The position numbers and the translations under genes were made by a program. Below are positions 13,977 to 19,363 of a stretch of DNA of 19,363 bases, piece after piece. Source of the stretch: Bacillota bacterium (lineage in GTDB: Bacteria > Bacillota > Clostridia > Lachnospirales > Lachnospiraceae); assembly GCA_023411225.1 (NCBI GenBank), contig JAEYPA010000018.1, positions 1-19,363 on the forward strand, written 5' to 3'. The notes beneath the pieces are model-generated. The model was not told the DNA's origin. It did no database searches and saw only the letters and a list, made by a program, of their open reading frames with translations. How positions within the stretch are numbered: position 1 is the first letter of the stretch; the number at the start of each line of letters is the position of its first letter.

Positions 13977-13988
13977 TGACTAAACAAC

Positions 13989-14016
13989 AAAAAAGCACTG
14001 TTCTTGATACAGTGCT
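13989..14016 (-). terminator. terminator of the rsmI transcript
   Basis: An 8-bp perfect stem (14016-14009 with 14001-13994) with a 7-base loop is followed on the minus strand by a run of T residues (13993-13989). It would end the long minus-strand housekeeping run before it reads into abrB. Confidence 0.85.
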
Positions 14017-14040
14017 CTAAAGTACAGATTTATGTAGGAT

Positions 14041-14071
14041 ACGGTGTAACCCATTTGGGTTGCACCGTTTT
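14041..14071 (+). terminator. terminator of the abrB-like gene
   Basis: A 13-bp stem (14041-14053 with 14056-14068, one G-U type pair) with a two-base loop is followed by TTT and CTATT on the plus strand. It lies about 110 bases after the abrB stop and 35 bases short of the convergent rsmI stop codon. Confidence 0.8.
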
Positions 14072-14105
14072 CTATTGCGTATACTGCCCTATTTTTCTTT
14101 TACAT

Positions 14106-14951
14106 CTATTCTTTTTCCAATAGCATCTGATAGATATCTCGTTTGGATACTCCTCGATCTACTGCCACCTGCTTCATGGCATCCTTTTTCATTTGCCCCT
14201 GATCCATATAAAGCTTAAGATGTTCTTCTACGTTCATATCTTCCCACACTCGTCTTTGTTCTTTCAGAAGTTCTTCCCTCTTGGCACCTTCCAGCACAAT
14301 AACACATTCTCCTTTGGCTTCATTGGCAGAATAGTGTACAATTGCCTCTTGTAAGCTCGTCAGGAAGGCTGTCTCGTACTTTTTCGTCAATTCACGGCAA
14401 ATGGTAGCCTTACGATCTCCAAGGGCCTCAAATAGCTCTTGGAGCGTTTTTAGGAGACGATGGGGAGCTTCATACAGGATAATGGTTCTAGTTTCAGTCT
14501 TTAGTTCTTCTAAGATGGCTTTTTTCTCCTTTTTGTCCGTTGGCAAGAAGGCTTCAAAGCAGAATCTTCTAGTACTGAGACCGGAAAGGGTCAATGCCGT
14601 AATACAGGCCACCGGTCCAGGAAGGGAAGTGACAGGAATACCTGCCTCATAGGCGAAACGAACCAATTCTTCCCCTGGATCTGAGATGCCTGGAGTACCT
14701 GCATCTGTTACCAAGGCAATATTTACCCCCTGTTGTAACTGTTCTACAAGGTATTTTGCCTTATCAATTTTATTAAACTCATGATAACTCGTCATAGGAG
14801 TTTTAATATTAAAATGATTCAGTAGCTTTATGGTGTGTCTGGTGTCTTCGGCAGCAATAATATCAACTTCTTCTAAGGTCTTTAGCACACGAAGGGTGAT
14901 ATCCTCCAAATTTCCAATTGGTGTAGCACATAAGTATAACGTTCCTGCCAT
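14106..14951 (-). CDS. rsmI: 16S rRNA (cytidine1402-2'-O)-methyltransferase RsmI
   Basis: RsmI is a SAM-dependent methyltransferase of the tetrapyrrole (class III) methylase fold that 2'-O-methylates C1402 in the ribosomal P site. The 281-residue protein shows TPIGNLEDITLR (10-21), AAEDTRHTIKLL (33-44), DAGTPGISDPG (83-93), the SLPGPVACITALTLSG segment and YEAPHRL further on. I chose the ATG at 14949-14951 (MAGTLYLCATPIGN) because GGAGG lies five bases upstream; the ATG at 14961-14963 overlaps that same GGAGG. It is the last gene of the leftward housekeeping series, 55 bases after yabB. The yazA gene that lies between yabB and yabC in Bacillus is missing here. Confidence 0.97.
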   Translation of the reverse strand: MAGTLYLCATPIGNLEDITLRVLKTLEEVDIIAAEDTRHTIKLLNHFNIKTPMTSYHEFNKIDKAKYLVEQLQQGVNIALVTDAGTPGISDPGEELVRFAYEAGIPVTSLPGPVACITALTLSGLSTRRFCFEAFLPTDKKEKKAILEELKTETRTIILYEAPHRLLKTLQELFEALGDRKATICRELTKKYETAFLTSLQEAIVHYSANEAKGECVIVLEGAKREELLKEQRRVWEDMNVEEHLKLYMDQGQMKKDAMKQVAVDRGVSKRDIYQMLLEKE

Positions 14952-15006
14952 TACAGCCTCCATTCTGACACATTGGGCTTATGGATGATAGTAATAATTT
15001 AAGCTT

Positions 15007-15741
15007 CTAGTATCCATAAACCTTATATATTTCATCGGTATAAACATTGGGTTCTTTATATACGATCAATGGTGGATCCATCTTAAGCATAGATTTTCCA
15101 CCTCTTACTGCCTCTATTAACACCATATTAGGCTCTTTATTGATATAAGGGTGTACCATTCTCATATGCTTCGGCTCTAGCTTGTAGCTGGTTAGCATAT
15201 TAATGATTTCCACCAATCTGGTAGGACGGTGGATCATATACAGTCTTCCTCCAGGTCGCAATAACCGAGCACTTTCCCTTACTACATCCTCTAACGTACA
15301 TAATAATTCATGTCTGGCAATCGCCTTAGGCATATTCGGGTTTACCAATCCATGATTGTGGTTCATATAAGGTGGATTGGTTGTGACAACATCAAAGGAA
15401 GCCGGTTTGAAAATCCTTGAGGCTTCCTTAATATCTCCTGTTACTATATCAATTGTCTCCTGTAGCCCATTGTAGGCCACACTCCGGCGTGCCATGTCAG
15501 CACTTTCCTCCTGGATCTCCAGCCCCGTAAAATGCCTACCCTTAGTCTTGGCTTCTAAAAGAATAGGTATGATTCCAGTGCCTGTTCCCAGATCAATGGC
15601 AACCTCGCCTTCCAATACTTTGGCAAAACCGGAAAGAAGGACTGCATCCATTCCGAAGCAGAATTTTTCCGGATTCTGAATAATCTTATAATGATTTCGA
15701 TGCAAATCATCTAAGCGTTCTCCTGGTAATAATACTTCCAT
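15007..15741 (-). CDS. tRNA1(Val) A37 N6-methyltransferase-like protein (YabB/TrmN6 family)
   Basis: This 244-residue SAM-dependent methyltransferase has motif I DLGTGTG (50-56), an acidic residue closing the second strand (LEIQEES, Glu75) and the N6-adenine motif NPPY (122-125). Its relatives include B. subtilis YabB and E. coli TrmN6 (YfiC), which methylates A37 of tRNA1-Val. The N-terminal FCFGMDAVLLSGF block is characteristic of this subgroup. The ATG at 15739-15741 has AAGGAG seven bases upstream. It follows ricT with a 25-base gap and precedes rsmI. The Bacillus neighbour yabA is absent. The fold and chemistry are clear; the exact RNA target is inferred from family. Confidence 0.92.
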   Translation of the reverse strand: MEVLLPGERLDDLHRNHYKIIQNPEKFCFGMDAVLLSGFAKVLEGEVAIDLGTGTGIIPILLEAKTKGRHFTGLEIQEESADMARRSVAYNGLQETIDIVTGDIKEASRIFKPASFDVVTTNPPYMNHNHGLVNPNMPKAIARHELLCTLEDVVRESARLLRPGGRLYMIHRPTRLVEIINMLTSYKLEPKHMRMVHPYINKEPNMVLIEAVRGGKSMLKMDPPLIVYKEPNVYTDEIYKVYGY

Positions 15742-15766
15742 GAAAGCACTCCTTACTTTCTTCCAC

Positions 15767-16675
15767 TTAATTATCGTCTAGGGTATATTTTCCCTCTTTT
15801 TTCTCTAATAATTCCAGATTCCTAAGTTCTTCATCAATAGTAACCTTTTCTCTCTTCTTTCGAGGAGTGAATTTTAAGTCATCTACCTTATACTCTCTAA
15901 ATTCCTTTTCATCATTGTCCAAAGTGACAATAACCTTTACAAGCTGTTTTAAGACAGAAACACTATGGACTTCGCCCTTTAGTCGATCACTGGTGGTCAC
16001 AATATCTCCTACATTTGGAAGCTTACTATTCAATTCCTCATAAGCCTCCTCTTCATTTTTCAGACAACACATCAATCTTCCGCATACGCCGGAAATCTTG
16101 GTTGGATTTAATGATAAATTCTGTTCCTTTGCCATTTTTATGGAAACAGGAGCAAACTCAGATAGATAGGAATGACAGCAAAGAGGGCGTCCACAAATAC
16201 CAATTCCCCCTACAATCTTAGTCTCATCCCTAACACCAATCTGGCGAAGTTCAATTCTGGTTTTAAACACAGCTGCCAAATCCTTAACTAATTCACGAAA
16301 ATCAATTCTACCATCCGCAGTAAAGTAAAATAATACTTTATTATTATCAAAAGTATATTCCGCATCTATTAATTTCATTTCCAATTGGTGTTTCTGAATC
16401 TTCTCTAAGCAGATTGTAAAAGCATCCTTCTCCTTCAGCTTATTCTTACGTTCTATCTCATCATCTTCCGGTGTAGATACCCGAATGACTTGCTTCAGAG
16501 GTTGGATAATTCTATCTTCCTCTACATCCTTACAGCCAAGCACAACTTGTCCATATTCGATACCTCTGGCTGTCTCTACAATTACATTATCCCCTTGTTT
16601 GATTTCTAGTCCAGCTGGGTCAAAAAAATAAATCTTACCCGCCTTCCTAAATCTTACTCCAATAACATTTACCAT
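15767..16675 (-). CDS. ricT: PSP1-domain protein RicT (YaaT, stage 0 sporulation protein)
   Basis: The 302-residue protein of the YaaT/RicT family is cytoplasmic. In B. subtilis RicT joins RicA and RicF in the Y-complex, which binds Fe-S clusters and assists RNase Y-dependent mRNA maturation, biofilm formation, competence and sporulation. The PSP1 domain is visible with two cysteine clusters, CGRPLCC (Cys161, 166, 167) and CGRLMCC (Cys198, 203, 204), separated by about 30 residues, followed by a conserved NLSLNPTKISG-type block. The ATG at 16673-16675 is preceded by AAGGAG that sits inside the end of holB, and only one base separates it from the holB stop, so the two genes are likely translationally coupled. 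Its C-terminus is charged and lysine-rich. Confidence 0.95.
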   Translation of the reverse strand: MVNVIGVRFRKAGKIYFFDPAGLEIKQGDNVIVETARGIEYGQVVLGCKDVEEDRIIQPLKQVIRVSTPEDDEIERKNKLKEKDAFTICLEKIQKHQLEMKLIDAEYTFDNNKVLFYFTADGRIDFRELVKDLAAVFKTRIELRQIGVRDETKIVGGIGICGRPLCCHSYLSEFAPVSIKMAKEQNLSLNPTKISGVCGRLMCCLKNEEEAYEELNSKLPNVGDIVTTSDRLKGEVHSVSVLKQLVKVIVTLDNDEKEFREYKVDDLKFTPRKKREKVTIDEELRNLELLEKKEGKYTLDDN

Positions 16676-16676
16676 G

Positions 16677-17663
16677 CTAATTCTCCTTTATTGATAGTAA
16701 CATCAGTTCAATAGCCACGTCAAAGTTAACATTAGCCCTCAATCTGATCTTTGCCTTATCCATCGCCTCGATAATTGCCTCTATTCCTTCATAGTCGCTT
16801 TTTGTCGCCTGTTTAGCTATATAGCGAACTTCACTTTTGTATAATAACCGATTTGGATCATTGGTTACTTTAAACATTAACACATCACGATACCATAGCA
16901 ACATCAGATCAATGTAATCCTCTATGTCAAGTTTATGGGCACTGAATTCCTTCAAGGCGTCCATAATCTCATAAAGCTCCATTTCATCAATATGTCGAAG
17001 TACGTGAATAATTGCATCCTTGGACTGAATAAAATCCTCGCTAGATGCATATTTAATGGCTCTTCCGACATTACCTCTAGAAAATGCAGCGCTAATTTCT
17101 GCTAAATAGTCAGGAATCTGCTTTTTTTCCATAAGAAATTGCTTAATATCTTTTTCTGGAACAACCTTAAGCTCCAAATTTACACACCTTGATTGAATGG
17201 TAGGAAGCAACTTACCCAGACTTGTAGTCAATAGCATAATAACCGCATATTCTGGTGGCTCTTCTATGGTCTTAAGTAAAGCATTTTGCGCCTGTTCTGT
17301 CATTTTCTCAGCTTCATCTATAATGTATATCTTATAGAGGCTGCTATATGGTTTAATTAATATATCACTATTCACTTGAACACGAATCTCTTCAACACCT
17401 AAACTGGCTTTTTCATGTGTCACATAGATGAGATCTGGTTGATTACCACCATCTACCTGGAGACAGGATTTACATTTATTACAAGGCTCCTGTCCGTGAG
17501 CCTCACAAAGCAGAGTCTTAGCAAAAATCTCTGCTAACATCTTTTTGCCGGAGCCATCCTCGCCAGTGAATATATATGCCTGGGATACTTTCTTGTTGAC
17601 AACTGCTTTTTTCAAATGCTCTATGATACTTTTATGTCCAATAACTCTATTGTAATCTAACAT
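16677..17663 (-). CDS. holB: DNA polymerase III subunit delta' (clamp loader)
   Basis: The 328-residue AAA+ protein is the delta' subunit of the clamp loader, which helps load the beta sliding clamp on primed DNA. It has the opening IGHKSIIEHLKKAV, a P-loop-like GEDGSGKK (34-41), a zinc site formed by Cys53, Cys61, Cys64 and Cys67, a Walker B-like IYIIDEAEKM, the conserved ALLKTIEEPP and the SRC motif in PTIQSRCVNLEL. In the P-loop a Lys stands where Thr or Ser usually follows the catalytic Lys. As delta' is commonly ATPase-inactive, this is not alarming. The start has GAGGTG six bases upstream. It lies between yaaR and ricT, the standard Firmicutes order. Confidence 0.97.
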   Translation of the reverse strand: MLDYNRVIGHKSIIEHLKKAVVNKKVSQAYIFTGEDGSGKKMLAEIFAKTLLCEAHGQEPCNKCKSCLQVDGGNQPDLIYVTHEKASLGVEEIRVQVNSDILIKPYSSLYKIYIIDEAEKMTEQAQNALLKTIEEPPEYAVIMLLTTSLGKLLPTIQSRCVNLELKVVPEKDIKQFLMEKKQIPDYLAEISAAFSRGNVGRAIKYASSEDFIQSKDAIIHVLRHIDEMELYEIMDALKEFSAHKLDIEDYIDLMLLWYRDVLMFKVTNDPNRLLYKSEVRYIAKQATKSDYEGIEAIIEAMDKAKIRLRANVNFDVAIELMLLSIKEN

Positions 17664-17715
17664 AGTCTACACCTCATTTTCTTACAGTTGCCCTGAATTC
17701 ACCAATATATTTCTC

Positions 17716-18156
17716 CTACATCAATAAATCCAATAGCATTCCTCTTATTTCATCAATACTACCTAAGATGGAAATGGAGTCCTTCTCTTCCTTGATTAAT
17801 TCCTGAGCAAGTTCGTCTAAGGTCTCATTTACTAACCTAACAATACCATAAACACGATGACGACCTCTTCTATCCAGAGAATTCTCCCTACTGAATTCGT
17901 GGGATCTGGATACAATCTCATTCATAAATCCCTGAATAAGGCTCCTATATTTCTTGATATCTTTAATATCCATCCGCTTCTTTATCTTCTCACCCTGTCC
18001 TGTAATCTCTTCCAACATTACTGCTAAACGGGCTTGTAGCTCCTGTTCTTCGATATGGCTAACCAGGGTAAACTTAAAGCTACCATCTGTCTCCTGTACT
18101 TTATTCAGTTGATTCACCTGGTTTACATTTTGCATCTGATTTACTCGTAAATCCAC
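17716..18156 (-). CDS. yaaR: YaaR family protein (DUF327)
   Basis: The 146-residue protein matches the YaaR/DUF327 family in its highly charged helical core (IEEQELQARLAVMLEEI, KKYRSLIQGFMNEIV, then a DRRGRHRVYGIVRLVNETLDEL-type stretch) and in position, directly upstream of holB. It has an Asn/Gln-rich N-terminus and no membrane segment. No reaction is established for this family. The start is GTG at 18154-18156, with GGGGG seven bases upstream; the next in-frame ATG is seven codons later and has no comparable ribosome binding site. A 52-base gap separates it from holB. Confidence 0.92.
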   Translation of the reverse strand: MDLRVNQMQNVNQVNQLNKVQETDGSFKFTLVSHIEEQELQARLAVMLEEITGQGEKIKKRMDIKDIKKYRSLIQGFMNEIVSRSHEFSRENSLDRRGRHRVYGIVRLVNETLDELAQELIKEEKDSISILGSIDEIRGMLLDLLM

Positions 18157-18208
18157 ACAAAAACCCCCTATCTGACGAAGCTATACAACTATTATATCAT
18201 ACAACCCT

Positions 18209-18811
18209 TCAATTTACATCTACCTTTTTTGTATCTCTGATATACCTACTGACAGCCTTTACACAGTCCGTAAAATCTATATTATCAAAGCGTTTTGTAA
18301 TACCTGCTTCCACAACTTTTTCTTCACTAAAATCTTGCTCATCCGCCAAGAATCTACGGCACAATTCTTCATATTTGGGTTGTTCCTGCCTTCTCTCTCT
18401 GCCTAAGGCTCTAGCCAATCGTTCCCCATTTTCCACCTGTATATAAATAGGAATGACAGCATCTTCCCCGAAATAATTCCTAATCTGAACAAAGGACTCT
18501 AAGGTACCAATCATAATATAATCCTCTTCAGCCAGATTAATCTGATCATCATAAACGGTAAAATAGTGCCAAGGTCCATGAATCGTATTATAGGTTCGAT
18601 GTTCTATGACCTTTTTCTGCTCTATAAACTGATTAAGATCATCTGTTGTTACAAAATGATAGGTTATACCATTCTGTTCCCCTTCTCGAATTGGTCTGGT
18701 GGTATATCCTACTACCTCTTTCAATCCAAGATTCTCATCCTTTGCAATTTCTCTATAAATGGTGTCTTTTCCACTGGCGCTTTTACCAATTACCACAAAT
18801 ATTTTGGACAT
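18209..18811 (-). CDS. guanylate kinase-like P-loop kinase
   Basis: The 200-residue protein shows a P-loop GKSASGKDT (9-17) and the guanylate kinase hallmark YTTRPIREGE (36-45) with the following TYHF block, both typical of Gmk, which phosphorylates GMP to GDP. Past residue 70 it departs from the usual pattern: the canonical GxxYGT that contacts GMP reads TYNTIHGPWHYF (73-84), so Tyr and Thr of that motif are missing. It occupies the place where tmk lies in Bacillus, next to yaaR. It may be a Gmk paralogue with altered substrate preference, or a functional variant. The ATG has AAGGGAAG upstream. The gap from the decarboxylase stop is only 17 bases, so the two are likely cotranscribed. Confidence 0.83.
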   Translation of the reverse strand: MSKIFVVIGKSASGKDTIYREIAKDENLGLKEVVGYTTRPIREGEQNGITYHFVTTDDLNQFIEQKKVIEHRTYNTIHGPWHYFTVYDDQINLAEEDYIMIGTLESFVQIRNYFGEDAVIPIYIQVENGERLARALGRERRQEQPKYEELCRRFLADEQDFSEEKVVEAGITKRFDNIDFTDCVKAVSRYIRDTKKVDVN

Positions 18812-18828
18812 CTTATTTACTTCCCTTT

Positions 18829-19363
18829 CTATTGTGCAATAACCTCAATGCTTTTTCCTTTTACTGAATCTTTTCCTATTCCAACTAACTGATACCCCAG
18901 TTCCTCATATAAGGTAAGAACTCCTATAATCTGGCTTGTAACCATCTCTCCAGGGGCTAGAACCGGAATCCCCGGTGGGTACTGATAGACATAGCTACTG
19001 CTGATTCTACCTTCAGCCTTGTTTAATGTGACAATCTCTGACTTCCTATTCTTTGCTTCATAAATACTTGGAATCTGAATCATAGGCCTTACCTCATAAA
19101 GCTTTGTAAGATTTTGTTCATCTGGCTTTGTAGAAACATTGCCCTCATTGGATTCCATTTTGGTCCGTTCTATTTGACTGTCTATCTCAAATAATGCCTT
19201 ACTGAGCCTTTGAAAACCATCTAAAGTATCTCCAAAACTGGTCATAGCAATACCATACTCTTTACTTACCATTTCCAGTTGAATCTTATACTTGTGTAAC
19301 AGTCTCTCATATAGCTCTTTCGCTATAATGTTGGTTCCTTTAGTTCCTATGATAACCTTGGAG
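18829..19363 (-). CDS. Orn/Lys/Arg decarboxylase, C-terminal part (5' end outside window)
   Basis: This is the 3' part of a larger gene that runs off the right edge; the frame is open to base 19363, so the ATG at 19270-19272 is internal. About 177 residues are visible. They begin SKVIIGTKGTNIIAKELYERL, continue with IQLEMVSKEYGIAMTSFGDT, and end in the C-terminal domain with YPPGIPVLAPGEMVT, a signature of the PLP-dependent ornithine/lysine/arginine decarboxylase family (aspartate aminotransferase fold). The catalytic PLP-binding lysine lies in the missing part. In Bacillus the related speA-like gene yaaO lies at this position, just before tmk and yaaR. The substrate cannot be assigned from this fragment. 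Confidence 0.9.
   Translation of the reverse strand, partial: SKVIIGTKGTNIIAKELYERLLHKYKIQLEMVSKEYGIAMTSFGDTLDGFQRLSKALFEIDSQIERTKMESNEGNVSTKPDEQNLTKLYEVRPMIQIPSIYEAKNRKSEIVTLNKAEGRISSSYVYQYPPGIPVLAPGEMVTSQIIGVLTLYEELGYQLVGIGKDSVKGKSIEVIAQ

Overview
The window looks like chromosomal DNA of a spore-forming, AT-rich Firmicute of the class Clostridia, most likely Lachnospiraceae-like. The support is low GC content, purine-rich ribosome binding sites, a T-box upstream of metG, spmA/spmB, an AbrB-type regulator, and the gene order yaaR-holB-ricT-yabB-rsmI-abrB-metG-tatD, which resembles the region near the origin in Bacillus. No tRNA or rRNA genes, CRISPR arrays, transposases or phage genes are visible.

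Right part (about 14.1-19.4 kb, minus strand): a housekeeping run reads leftward. It holds the 3' end of an Orn/Lys/Arg decarboxylase, a guanylate kinase-like P-loop kinase, yaaR (DUF327), holB (clamp-loader delta'), ricT/yaaT (PSP1 domain), a yabB/TrmN6-like N6-adenine methyltransferase and rsmI. It ends at a strong minus-strand terminator and faces the convergent plus-strand abrB-like gene, which has its own terminator.

Middle part (about 5.4-13.05 kb, minus strand): this block sits between abrB and metG, genes that are close together in Bacillus. It carries spmA-spmB, a stand-alone and divergent tryptophan synthase alpha-like protein, and a four-gene module of OmpR regulator, sensor kinase, FtsX-type permease and ABC ATPase. 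The module looks like a self-regulated envelope-stress or antimicrobial-peptide response system. A plus-strand secreted DUF885 metallopeptidase-like lipoprotein (3595-5376) faces it across a terminator.

Left part (1-3.5 kb, minus strand): metG is controlled by a complete T-box leader (promoter, AUG specifier, T-box sequence, intrinsic terminator). It is followed by its terminator, a structured intergenic element with its own -10 box and tiny ORFs, and tatD, which runs off the window.

Most noteworthy: the TrpA-like protein keeps phosphate-binding motifs but has lost the usual catalytic Asp region and active-site loop; spmA has AUU where the family's start Met is expected; the tatD-metG gap holds an unexplained hairpin that presents a Shine-Dalgarno sequence in its loop; and the kinase beside yaaR has an altered GMP-binding region. 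All family assignments were made by reading the sequence, without database searches.
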